A stretch of DNA of 34,483 nt. It comes from Eubacterium sp. (lineage in GTDB: Bacteria > Bacillota > Clostridia > Lachnospirales > Lachnospiraceae). The translations under genes were made by a program, and so were the position numbers. Shown here piece by piece: positions 24,932-32,098 of the stretch. The first letter of the stretch is position 1, and every line of letters begins with the position of its first letter. The stretch is taken from assembly GCA_017614395.1 (NCBI GenBank), contig JAGABX010000013.1:1-34483 (forward strand). The letters run 5' to 3'. Below the pieces are notes generated by a model. The model was not told the origin of the DNA and searched no databases. It saw only the letters and a list, made by a program, of their open reading frames with translations.

Positions 24932-25416
24932 ATGAAGGATAGATATTTATATGAGAATAGTCTGGTTCTGAAGAATCTGTTGGACATTCGGGATCCGGAA
25001 CTTTTGAATCAGGCGGAAGCTGATTATGTAACATTCCGGCTAAAGGAGATAGTAGCAAACCCGTTAGCAGGGGAATATGATTATGCCCACCTTCTCAGTA
25101 TGCATCAATACATCGGAAAGAGATGGATACGCATGATGCGGCGGTGAGTTTTTCCGCATCCTTAGCGAAGATTTGGAAGGTTCATCCTTTTAGAGAAGGA
25201 AATACCCGAACAACTGTGACATTCTGTTGCCAATTTGCAGACCATATAGGTCTGAATCCGGACAGAAAGCTGTTTGAGGATAATGCTCAGTATGTGAGAA
25301 CTGCTTTAGTGGCATATAATGCTGTTTTTAAAGATCTGGGTGATCTATCAAAGCCAGAGTATCTGATAAAGATTGTAGAAGATGCATTTGAAAGAGGGAA
25401 GAATAAAAACAAGTAA
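24932..25416 (+). pseudogene. Fic-family toxin gene broken by an internal deletion and frameshift
   Basis: The first part (24932-25147) encodes the N-terminus of a VbhT-like Fic protein up to HLLSMHQYIGK and then runs into an out-of-frame tail and a stop. The second part, in another frame from about 25123 to 25416, encodes HDAAVSFSASLAKIWKVHPF, the catalytic HPFREGNTRT motif and a normal C-terminus (AYNAVFKDLGDLSKPEYL). The middle of the Fic domain, which in relatives includes the segment after HQYIF with WAG, is missing, roughly 70-90 residues. Fic enzymes transfer AMP to target proteins; this one should be inactive. The junction lies near 25115-25125. A sequencing error alone would not explain the missing block. 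Confidence 0.85.
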
Positions 25417-25445
25417 CCCCGGCAGTGAGTGCGATTGCCGGGGTT
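25415..25445 (+). terminator. Strong hairpin after the Fic remnant
   Basis: AACCCCGGCA (25415-25424) pairs perfectly with TGCCGGGGTT (25436-25445). Only two T residues end the right arm, so termination strength is uncertain. Confidence 0.65.
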
Positions 25446-25505
25446 CCTGTCTGTCAGATGTTTAAATCGGAGCTGACAGGTTGATATCATGTGGGGCAAA
25501 TTCCG

Positions 25506-25554
25506 TTTTTGACTACCACCTTTTTCAGGTTTCCGACTCCATTTTTTGACTACC
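25506..25554 (+). repeat. Direct repeat TTTTTGACTACC, 37 bp apart
   Basis: Two identical 12-mers at 25506-25517 and 25543-25554 lie upstream of the methyltransferase gene. Both contain TTGACT. They could be a protein-binding pair or end repeats left by an IS21-like element; no transposase is present. Confidence 0.55.
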
Positions 25555-25567
25555 CTATAAAAAGTTA

Positions 25568-25596
25568 TTTCTTTCTTTGCCCGCAAGTGCTATAAT
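25568..25596 (+). promoter_or_regulatory. Possible promoter for the methyltransferase gene
   Basis: A perfect TATAAT (25591-25596) has a poor -35 (TTTCTT, 25568-25573) at 17 bp. Confidence 0.5.
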
Positions 25597-25622
25597 AATT
25601 TAAATTGAGGAGGAACGTGAAT

Positions 25623-26420
25623 ATGGAGATACGTGACAGCAGGATTGATTCAGGAAAGGCATTTGACTGGGGAAGAACATCAAGAGAATATGCGAAATAC
25701 AGGGACATTTATCCAGATGAGTTTTATGAGAAGATACTGGATAGAGGTCTTTGCGTCAAAGGACAGAAGGTTCTGGATCTTGGAACCGGTACGGGAGTCC
25801 TTCCGAGAAATATGTATCAATATGGTGCTGACTGGGTTGGATGCGATATATCTCCGGAACAGATAGAGCAAGCGAAGATCCTTTCTAAAGAGAAAAATAT
25901 GAAAATCGATTTTCGGACTGTATCTACCGAGGATATTGATTTTCCGGATGAGACCATTGATGTTATCACTGCCTGTCAGTGCTTTTGGTATTTTGATCAT
26001 GAAAAGGTTATGCCTAAGTTGTCAAAATTGCTTAAGAAAGACGGAAAGCTTCTGATCCTTTATATGGCCTGGTTGCCATATGAAGATAAAATCGCGGGGG
26101 CAAGTGAGGAACTTGTACTGAAATATAGCCCCGACTGGTCGGGTGCAGGAGAAACCCTCCATCCGATATGGATCCCTGATATTGCTTACGAATACTTCGA
26201 GATGGAAGATCATGAAGAATACAAAGTGATGGTTCCGTTTACAAAGGAATCATGGCACGGACGGCTAAAGGCCTGCAGGGGCGTAGGAGCCTCGCTTGAC
26301 GCTAAGGAACTTACTAAATGGGATTCTGAACACAGACAGTTGCTTGACAGGATAGCACCTGAACAGTTTGAAGTGTTGCATTATGCGGCATTGGCATTGT
26401 TAAGGAAGCGAAGGGGTTAG
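25623..26420 (+). CDS. Class I SAM-dependent methyltransferase
   Basis: A 265-residue cytosolic methyltransferase with motif I VLDLGTGTGVLPRNM (50-64), the acidic end of strand 2 in GCDISPEQIEQAK, and motif IV region DVITACQCFWYFDHEKV. The C-terminal half holds a substrate-binding part with several aromatic residues. The substrate is not known. The ATG at 25623 has GAGGAGG at 25607-25613; an upstream TTG in frame overlaps that site and is less likely. It is followed 60 bp later by a cysteine synthase-like gene, but the two may be separate units. Confidence 0.85.
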   Translation: MEIRDSRIDSGKAFDWGRTSREYAKYRDIYPDEFYEKILDRGLCVKGQKVLDLGTGTGVLPRNMYQYGADWVGCDISPEQIEQAKILSKEKNMKIDFRTVSTEDIDFPDETIDVITACQCFWYFDHEKVMPKLSKLLKKDGKLLILYMAWLPYEDKIAGASEELVLKYSPDWSGAGETLHPIWIPDIAYEYFEMEDHEEYKVMVPFTKESWHGRLKACRGVGASLDAKELTKWDSEHRQLLDRIAPEQFEVLHYAALALLRKRRG

Positions 26421-26480
26421 TCAAACATCGGTTGTAAGTCATATAATTCTGTTACGGCAAATATTTATGTGGAGGAAAAA

Positions 26481-27413
26481 ATGATTTATAATTCTGTTTT
26501 GGAAATAGTGGGAAGTACACCTATGATACGGCTTAATAATTTGCCGGAGAAGGATAGCGCCGAAATCCTGGTGAAGTTTGAGGGTGTTAACATAGGTGGC
26601 TCTATCAAAACGCGCACGGCATTAAATATGATCGAACAGGCAGAGAAAGCCGGTGAGATAAGTCCGGAAAAGACGATCATCGTTGAGCCGACAAGTGGAA
26701 ATCAGGGGATAGGATTGGCTCTGGTGGGTGCGGTTAAAGGCTATCGGACCATCATTATTATGCCTGATTCGGTCAGTGAGGAAAGGGCAAAACTGGTCAG
26801 GCATTATGGCGCTACGGTTAAGCTGATTCATGATGCGGGAGATATAGGGAAAGCGATCAAAGAGTGTTTGCAGCTTGCTCTCAAAATGAGAGATGAGAAT
26901 CCGGATGTTTTTGTGCCGGAACAGTTTGATAATCCGAATAACACGCTTGCTCACCGCTATGGTACGGCGCAGGAGATTCTGGAACAGGTCGACGGTCCGA
27001 TACATGGTTTTTGCAGCGGGATCGGGACAGGAGGAACATTGACGGGAGTCGGTGAGGTTCTCAAGGAGAAAAACCCGGATATGAAAATATGGGCAGTTGA
27101 ACCGGAAAAAGCTGCGATATTGGCTGGCGGCACGATTGGAACGCATATGCAGATGGGAATCGGTGACGGTATTATTCCATCGATACTGAATCGTGAGATA
27201 TATGATGAGATATGTATCATATCTGATGATGAGGCAATTCGTATTTCCAAGCGACTTGCCAGTGAAGAAGGGCTGCTATGTGGGATTTCCTCCGGGACAA
27301 ATGTGGCTGCGGCCATAAAACTGGCGAAGAAACTTGGAGCAGGGAAAACAGTAGTGACGATTCTGCCGGATACAGGCGAAAGATACTTTTCTACACCATT
27401 GTTTTCAGAGTGA
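26481..27413 (+). CDS. cysK: Cysteine synthase-family PLP enzyme
   Basis: A 310-residue fold-type II PLP enzyme; the usual reaction is O-acetylserine plus sulfide to cysteine. Landmarks are GSTPMIRLNN, the PLP lysine in GGSIKTRTA (Lys43), the substrate loop TSGNQG (71-76), the phosphate cup GTGGTLTGVG and the ending GISSGTN with PDTGERYFSTPLF. Two positions differ from the common CysK forms: NIGGSIKTR instead of NPGGSVKDR, and TSGNQG instead of TSGNTG. These could reflect a lineage variant or another substrate. The ATG at 26481 has GGAGG directly upstream. Confidence 0.88.
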   Translation: MIYNSVLEIVGSTPMIRLNNLPEKDSAEILVKFEGVNIGGSIKTRTALNMIEQAEKAGEISPEKTIIVEPTSGNQGIGLALVGAVKGYRTIIIMPDSVSEERAKLVRHYGATVKLIHDAGDIGKAIKECLQLALKMRDENPDVFVPEQFDNPNNTLAHRYGTAQEILEQVDGPIHGFCSGIGTGGTLTGVGEVLKEKNPDMKIWAVEPEKAAILAGGTIGTHMQMGIGDGIIPSILNREIYDEICIISDDEAIRISKRLASEEGLLCGISSGTNVAAAIKLAKKLGAGKTVVTILPDTGERYFSTPLFSE

Positions 27414-27414
27414 G

Positions 27415-27443
27415 CAGGGTGTGATAATAACAACCCTGGTTTT
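27415..27443 (+). terminator. Terminator after the cysteine synthase-like gene
   Basis: CAGGGT (27415-27420) pairs with ACCCTG (27433-27438), followed by GTTTT. Confidence 0.6.
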
Positions 27444-27463
27444 AAATATAGTAGACGAGCCCA

Positions 27464-28372
27464 TTATAATGTGATAACAAATGCTTTGGTATATACAATT
27501 TCATTTTTGCAGACATACACTTCGCCGCCATGGCGGTCGATGATCCGTTTGGTGATTGCAAGCCCAAGTCCGGAACCGCGGCCGGGTGTCCGGGATGTGT
27601 TCTCTGTCACAAACGGCTCAAAAACATCCATTCCCTCCGGTATAGGCTCCCCGCTGTCAGCAATTCGAATGACGGCTTTTTCACCCTCTCTGTGAACGGA
27701 GATGCACGCGCTTATCCCGTCCTCATTATGTTTGTAGATATTCACGATCAGATTAGTGATCGCCCGTTTCAGTTCCGCAGAGTCTCCGGTGATGAGGATA
27801 CGATCCTCCGGTATATCAATGATTGGATTGATATCATGATCCTCAAAATCCATATAGTTTTCTGCTATAATCCCACGAACAAATGAACATAGTTCGATCT
27901 CCGAAAACTCCGGTTTGTATTCATCCGTACCGAGTCTGGAATATTCAAACAGCATATCAACCATATCATTCATACTGCATGACTTCCGATAGATGATGTC
28001 ATAAATCTCATCGACCTCCTCCGGTTTAATCTTCCCGTCTGCAAGTGCTTTTGCAAAACCGTGTACAGAAGTCATCGGTGTCTTCAGGTCATGTGCGATC
28101 GCCGCATAGATCAAGTTTTTTTCCTGCATCTGACGGTCGCTTTCTTTTTTTATGGTCTTTTTCGTCAACAGAAAAAAAATAAAGCCGCTCGCTACATAGA
28201 TAAGAATAATCAGTGCTAAAAACAGTATTGCAAAAAGAGCAACCAGTTTGCCATCGTTTACAATCTTCGGGAGCAGTATTTCCGGAAGGATATCCAGAAT
28301 GCTTGTCAGTATTCCTGTGATGATAGTAAGCGCGAGAAAACTGATCACCATCTTGTTCCGCAGTTTTGTCAT
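27464..28372 (-). CDS. Sensor histidine kinase
   Basis: A 302-residue membrane kinase with two membrane helices (about 9-31 and 43-69) joined by a very short outside loop of about 12-15 residues, so it likely senses within the membrane or through a partner protein. There is no HAMP domain. The H-box is AAIAHDLKTPMTSV (His94), followed by the N-box region (NLIVNIYKHNEDG) and Gly-rich boxes (ADSGEPIP, GRGSGLGLAITKR). The ATG at 28372 is 4 bp after the response regulator stop codon, so the two are one operon. The neighbouring ABC exporter suggests a role in antimicrobial peptide or envelope stress response. Confidence 0.9.
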   Translation of the reverse strand: MTKLRNKMVISFLALTIITGILTSILDILPEILLPKIVNDGKLVALFAILFLALIILIYVASGFIFFLLTKKTIKKESDRQMQEKNLIYAAIAHDLKTPMTSVHGFAKALADGKIKPEEVDEIYDIIYRKSCSMNDMVDMLFEYSRLGTDEYKPEFSEIELCSFVRGIIAENYMDFEDHDINPIIDIPEDRILITGDSAELKRAITNLIVNIYKHNEDGISACISVHREGEKAVIRIADSGEPIPEGMDVFEPFVTENTSRTPGRGSGLGLAITKRIIDRHGGEVYVCKNEIVYTKAFVITL

Positions 28373-28376
28373 TCCG

Positions 28377-29051
28377 TTAGTTTTTTTCAAAGCGATACCC
28401 CAATCCACGAATTGTTTTTATGCGTTCAGAACCGATCTTGTCACGCAGGCGGCTTATAATGACGCGAATCGTATTGTCATCAACCGGACCGTAATCGTAC
28501 CAGCCACTCTCGTAAATCTGTTCTTTGGTAAAGACACGTTTGGGATGAGACATAAGGAGTTTAAGCACATTGAATTCTGCCTTGGTCAGGTCGATCGTCT
28601 CATCATTTTTTATAGCAACGCACGTGTCCAGATCCAGTGTCATATCTCCGACGGTAATGGTGTTGTTTTCAGGTTGCCCGGAGGAAGTGAGATTCAGTCT
28701 TCGCAGCTGTGCCTTAACCTTGGCCGCCACCTCCAACGGTTCAAACGGTTTAGTGATATAGTCGTCTGCACCGAGATCAATCCCGAGTACACGATCGGTG
28801 AGCGTGATCTTGGCGGAGATGACGATGACAGGTATATATCGCTCGCGCTTACGGATCTGCTTGATCAGTTCATAACCGTCGACCTTTGGCATCATGATAT
28901 CGATGAGAGCCAGATCCGGTTCCTCCGCCAGTAGATCGAGCGCCTCCTGTCCGTCATTTGCCTCCAGGATTGTCAATTCCTCTGACTCCAGGTGGATACG
29001 CAGGAGTCTTATGATCTCTTTTTCGTCATCCGCAATCAGTAATTTGGGCAT
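28377..29051 (-). CDS. OmpR-family response regulator
   Basis: A 224-residue regulator: receiver domain with the acidic pair DDE (8-10), phospho-acceptor Asp51 (LIDIMMP) and the conserved Lys of TKPFEP, then a winged-helix DNA-binding domain (LTKAEFNVLKLLMSHPKRVF, then VDDNTIRVIISRLRDKIG and IRGLGYRF). All phosphorylation residues are present, in contrast to the ANTAR protein. GGAAGGA lies upstream of the ATG. It is transcribed with the kinase from its own promoter. Likely target: the exporter genes upstream on the same strand. Confidence 0.93.
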   Translation of the reverse strand: MPKLLIADDEKEIIRLLRIHLESEELTILEANDGQEALDLLAEEPDLALIDIMMPKVDGYELIKQIRKRERYIPVIVISAKITLTDRVLGIDLGADDYITKPFEPLEVAAKVKAQLRRLNLTSSGQPENNTITVGDMTLDLDTCVAIKNDETIDLTKAEFNVLKLLMSHPKRVFTKEQIYESGWYDYGPVDDNTIRVIISRLRDKIGSERIKTIRGLGYRFEKN

Positions 29052-29139
29052 ATTTTACACGAATCCTTCCTGTCTTTTCATTCTATGCAGCATTAAGGAA
29101 ACGCCGAATATAGCATCTCCTTAACGTGACTTGCTAAAA

Positions 29140-29168
29140 AGTATAGCATATACGGTTGATTTTTGCAA
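29140..29168 (-). promoter_or_regulatory. Promoter for the two-component genes
   Basis: On the minus strand TTGCAA (29168-29163), 17-bp spacer and TATACT (29145-29140), giving a leader of about 80 nt before the response regulator. Confidence 0.65.
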
Positions 29169-29179
29169 GGTGCCGGGGA

Positions 29180-29914
29180 CTACTTCAGCTCCTCCTTTCT
29201 CAGTTTCATGTAGGAGATAAGCAGGATGAAAAGAACTCCTGTAACAGCAGTTATAGAAGCTTGGATCAGATTGGCGAGACTTCCGTCTCCGACCAATAAA
29301 AAGGTTTGTCCCAGAGATGTGAACTTCAGTATCGGTACTGCCCAGGTTTTGCTGACCAGAAACTGTCCGATGCCGTTCAATACCAGCATGGATATCAGAT
29401 TCACGGCTATTGAAGCACCGACATTTTTCATCAGCAACGAGATGAAGAAGCATATGCCGGCAAAGGCGACTTCGATGCATACATACAGAATGATCCTTAC
29501 GATCACTTCGCGGAAGAACCCTCCTGTAAGTCCTGAGAAACCACAGCCGACAAAAGCAATCGCGGAGGATGCCGTAAGTGATCCGATGCTGAATACGGCG
29601 ACCGAAACAGCAAATGAGATCAGCTTTGCAAACACGACCTGAAAACGGCTGTTGCCCGCCATCACAGCTGCCTGGATTCGCCGTCCCTCCATCGCTCCCG
29701 TCACGTGGATACCGGCAAAGATCCCTACGAGTAAAACGATCAGTGAGTTCGTGTTGCCGAGACCCTGAAGGAATAGTTCATAGCCTGTATGACTGCCTGT
29801 GAGAAGGGGCGTTAGTGTAAAGGCCACGCTTCCGAGGATAAATACGATCGCTAATCCGATAAACAGTTTTGATGTAAGAGTTTGTTTCATTTCCCATTTA
29901 ACCAGATTTTTCAT
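29180..29914 (-). CDS. ABC-2 type exporter permease
   Basis: A 244-residue membrane protein with about six hydrophobic segments, beginning MKNLVKWEMKQTLTSKLF as typical for ABC-2 permeases of the bacitracin/lantibiotic immunity type. The stretch EGRRIQAAVMAGNSRFQVVFAK is the coupling-helix region usually seen after the second helix. The start ATG overlaps the ATPase stop by 4 bp, so the two are translated together and likely form one exporter. Substrate unknown. Confidence 0.85.
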   Translation of the reverse strand: MKNLVKWEMKQTLTSKLFIGLAIVFILGSVAFTLTPLLTGSHTGYELFLQGLGNTNSLIVLLVGIFAGIHVTGAMEGRRIQAAVMAGNSRFQVVFAKLISFAVSVAVFSIGSLTASSAIAFVGCGFSGLTGGFFREVIVRIILYVCIEVAFAGICFFISLLMKNVGASIAVNLISMLVLNGIGQFLVSKTWAVPILKFTSLGQTFLLVGDGSLANLIQASITAVTGVLFILLISYMKLRKEELK

Positions 29915-30630
29915 GATGCTTTCCTCCCTAAAAGATTCATATAATAGTCTTCCAAAGACCGGTCCGCCAGTTCCTCTTTTGAATTTGTCTGTAATATCCG
30001 TCCGTGTGAGATCATAATGAAATCCGTGACCAGTTGATCGAGCTCAGCCAGAATATGACTGGATATCAGAATAGTGATTCCGTCATCTCGGCAGAGCGAG
30101 AGGAACAGCTCGCGGACATCGACCATTCCCATAGGATCCAGACCGTTCACCGGCTCATCCAGGATCAGAAGCTCCGGACTGTGGATCAGAGCCATCGCGA
30201 TTCCCAGACGCTGTTTCATGCCGAGTGAGAAGTTCTTTACTTTTTTGTTTTTCACATCTCCGAGACCGACGCGCGTGAGAACCTGTCGTACCCGGTCGTC
30301 ATCACTTAGTCCGAAAAGTAATTGCTGTTGTTTCAAATTCTTGAAAGCGGATTGATTTGGTGACAGGATAGGCTGCTCGACCAGGCTTCCCATCCTTTTT
30401 CTGGCGGCTAAAAGCCCCTTGCGGTCGGAAGTTCCGAAAAGCTCGATCGATCCCTCGGGAACAGGTGTAAGACCGGTGATCGCTCGGATCGTTGTTGTCT
30501 TTCCTGCACCGTTCTCGCCGATAAAGCCGTAGATTCTTCCCCGCTTGAGTGAAAAGCTGACATCGTCAAGTGCGGTGATCCCATGGTACGCTTTGTTTAG
30601 ATGATTGACTTCCAGTATGGTTTCATTCAT
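29911..30630 (-). CDS. ABC exporter ATPase (BcrA-like)
   Basis: A 239-residue ATPase with Walker A GENGAGKTT (38-46), a Q-loop at SLVEQPILSP, the signature FSLGMKQRLGIA, Walker B LLILDEPVNGLD and the switch His in LISSHILAEL. Its closest style is the bacitracin or lantibiotic self-protection exporters. AGGAGG lies before the ATG at 30630. First gene of the exporter operon; a direct repeat of 11-bp period lies upstream at 30705-30723. Confidence 0.92.
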   Translation of the reverse strand: MNETILEVNHLNKAYHGITALDDVSFSLKRGRIYGFIGENGAGKTTTIRAITGLTPVPEGSIELFGTSDRKGLLAARKRMGSLVEQPILSPNQSAFKNLKQQQLLFGLSDDDRVRQVLTRVGLGDVKNKKVKNFSLGMKQRLGIAMALIHSPELLILDEPVNGLDPMGMVDVRELFLSLCRDDGITILISSHILAELDQLVTDFIMISHGRILQTNSKEELADRSLEDYYMNLLGRKAS

Positions 30631-30669
30631 TGAAGTGTCCTCCTATATCTGATTTATTGATATGATCCC

Positions 30670-30723
30670 ATCTTACAGGAGGTACCTTAAAAGAAAAATC
30701 GAATAGTATTAACAGAGTATTAA
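30670..30723 (-). promoter_or_regulatory. Exporter promoter with candidate response-regulator sites
   Basis: On the minus strand the octamer TTAATACT occurs twice with an 11-bp period (30723-30716 and 30712-30705), the usual layout for OmpR-family sites. Seven bp further on lies a poor -35 (TTTTTC, 30698-30693) and, at 17 bp, a -10 TAAGAT (30675-30670). A poor -35 next to an upstream repeat suits an activator-dependent promoter. Confidence 0.55.
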
Positions 30724-30749
30724 AAAAACATAAATGCCTATCTTTCAGC

Positions 30750-30778
30750 AAACAGGCGGCCAACCGGCTGCCTGTTTT
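30750..30778 (+). terminator. Intrinsic terminator in the gene-free stretch
   Basis: AAACAGGC pairs with GCCTGTTT, extended by one G-U pair and GCC/GGC around AACC, and is followed by TTTT on the plus strand. No intact plus-strand gene precedes it, so it may be left from a deleted gene. Confidence 0.65.
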
Positions 30779-30943
30779 GCTCTTGCCACAGATCACTCCC
30801 CACCCTGGGGATAAACTGTGGTTCGTATGTGTTTTGGTCAAGTACATGGCATAGGGATCGACTCGGCCATAGGGGCATTGGCTGAATTATTGAAATAATG
30901 GTAGTATATTGCGTACCAAACTTTGAAAAAAAGGTATTCAGGC

Positions 30944-30972
30944 TTACATTTTTGAAGAATCGGTAGTATAAT
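30944..30972 (+). promoter_or_regulatory. Promoter for the truncated ATPase gene
   Basis: TTACAT (30944-30949), 17-bp spacer and TATAAT (30967-30972). Confidence 0.6.
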
Positions 30973-31024
30973 CGATTTGTAATAATGAACAAACGGAACC
31001 AAGCATTCTGTGGGGAGACAAGAT

Positions 31025-31168
31025 ATGTTCAAAAGAAAAGCGCTTGACGAGTTAAAAAAATGGAAAGAAAACAAAGCTCCAAGGTATTCTGTTCTTTTGG
31101 AAGGGGCAAGACGTGTAGGAAAAACTACAATAGCAGAGGAGTTTGCGAGGCGGGAATACCGATCATAA
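31025..31168 (+). pseudogene. Truncated AAA ATPase (DUF4143-type) remnant
   Basis: The 47-residue frame starts MFKRKALDELKKWKENK and reaches the Walker A motif EGARRVGKTTIAEEF, then stops after EYRS. This is the typical start of the large ATP-binding proteins with a C-terminal DUF4143 domain, of about 400 residues, so only the first tenth is left. TGGGGAG precedes the ATG and a promoter is intact. The rest was lost by deletion; the following bases are the merR promoter. Confidence 0.8.
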
Positions 31169-31176
31169 AAAATCTC

Positions 31177-31207
31177 TTGACTTGTTCATATATGGACATG
31201 ATAGAAT
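31177..31207 (+). promoter_or_regulatory. MerR-type promoter with 19-bp spacer
   Basis: TTGACT (31177-31182) and TAGAAT (31202-31207) are separated by 19 bp, not the usual 17. An imperfect dyad (CTTGTTCATATATGGACATG, 16 of 20 positions symmetric, 31181-31200) fills the spacer. Both are hallmarks of promoters that MerR-family activators untwist. It lies 45 bp before the merR-family gene. Confidence 0.78.
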
Positions 31208-31251
31208 AGACAGGTGGGAGAGTGTGAGACGATGGTTTCCGGGAGGAGCCT

Positions 31252-32085
31252 ATGAATAATAAAAAAGATTTTGAGATTAATGGTGAAAAACTATATTCTA
31301 TCAGCGAGATGGCTAAAATCAGCGGTCTTGGGCGCTCTACGCTACTTCGTTTAGAGGAGTATGGGATCGACAAACCAAGGTATATCAATTCAAAGAACGG
31401 TTATCGGTATTATGACGTAGTCAATGTTCATAATGCGATGCAATATCAGATGTTTCAGCGTCTTGGTTTGTCTGTACATGAGATTGCCAGTTATTATAAC
31501 GGGACGATGAACAAGGAAGAAACATTGGATCTGTTGCGTGATCGATTAGCAATCGCGCAGCGGACACTTGATGAGTTTGAGTCAAGATTTACGGAGCGGG
31601 GCAGCCTTTCTTTTTCTCATATTACCATTCCGGCTTACAATTGTTTCCACTTTTCCTGTGATATCGAGAACCCAAAAGATCAGATAGAGTATAATTATCG
31701 AAAGATACAGGAAATGTATGAAAAGGGCTTTCGTCCGTACCCGACGACTCCTATGTTTTCCGTGGTGCCGGATTTTGATTCGGTTTATGAGGGCAAGAAT
31801 CCCAAGCCGTTTCGAAGTGAAATCTGCGTAACGGTGTTTCAGGAGGAAGTGCCGGATCCGGACTCTTTTATCCGATTCAGGAGCCGAAATGCATTTTCTC
31901 TTCTATATCACGGAAACGATACGGAAATCATGAATGCCGGTGCTGAGATATTATATAAAGAAATGAAAAAAAGAGGAATCCGGTCTACCGGTCCGGTGTT
32001 TGGGTTTTGTATAGTGGGACCATTTTTCGGAACCGGAATTGATCCTGAGGATTATCTGTTCCGCTGGGCAATACCGGTGGATTGA
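31252..32085 (+). CDS. MerR-family regulator with GyrI-like effector domain
   Basis: A 277-residue regulator with an N-terminal winged helix (about 14-85; [20 protein letters not shown] and the NGYRYY wing), a coiled-coil linker (about 90-115) and a C-terminal domain of the BmrR/GyrI small-molecule-binding type. The effector is unknown. GGGAGGAG lies before the ATG at 31252. It is followed 13 bp later by a chemoreceptor gene in the same operon, and its promoter has the 19-bp spacer expected of its own regulation, so it probably controls both genes. Confidence 0.88.
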   Translation: MNNKKDFEINGEKLYSISEMAKISGLGRSTLLRLEEYGIDKPRYINSKNGYRYYDVVNVHNAMQYQMFQRLGLSVHEIASYYNGTMNKEETLDLLRDRLAIAQRTLDEFESRFTERGSLSFSHITIPAYNCFHFSCDIENPKDQIEYNYRKIQEMYEKGFRPYPTTPMFSVVPDFDSVYEGKNPKPFRSEICVTVFQEEVPDPDSFIRFRSRNAFSLLYHGNDTEIMNAGAEILYKEMKKRGIRSTGPVFGFCIVGPFFGTGIDPEDYLFRWAIPVD

Positions 32086-32098
32086 GAGGAGGATAGAC

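Larger units (their letters stand above)
30631..31024. other. Gene-free stretch between the exporter and the ATPase remnant
   Basis: It holds, from left to right, the exporter promoter region with an 11-bp-period direct repeat, a strong hairpin with a T-run (30750-30778), a second structured dyad (30786-30821: CCACAG/CTGTGG enclosing TCCCCA/TGGGGA), and a promoter for the truncated ATPase. The element GGTAGTATA occurs twice (near 30899 and 30962). No coding potential was recognised. Confidence 0.65.

Noticed and set aside
24932-25416. Programmed frameshift joining the two Fic parts
   Set aside because: A simple frame change would not restore the missing middle of the Fic domain, and no slippery site with downstream structure was seen.
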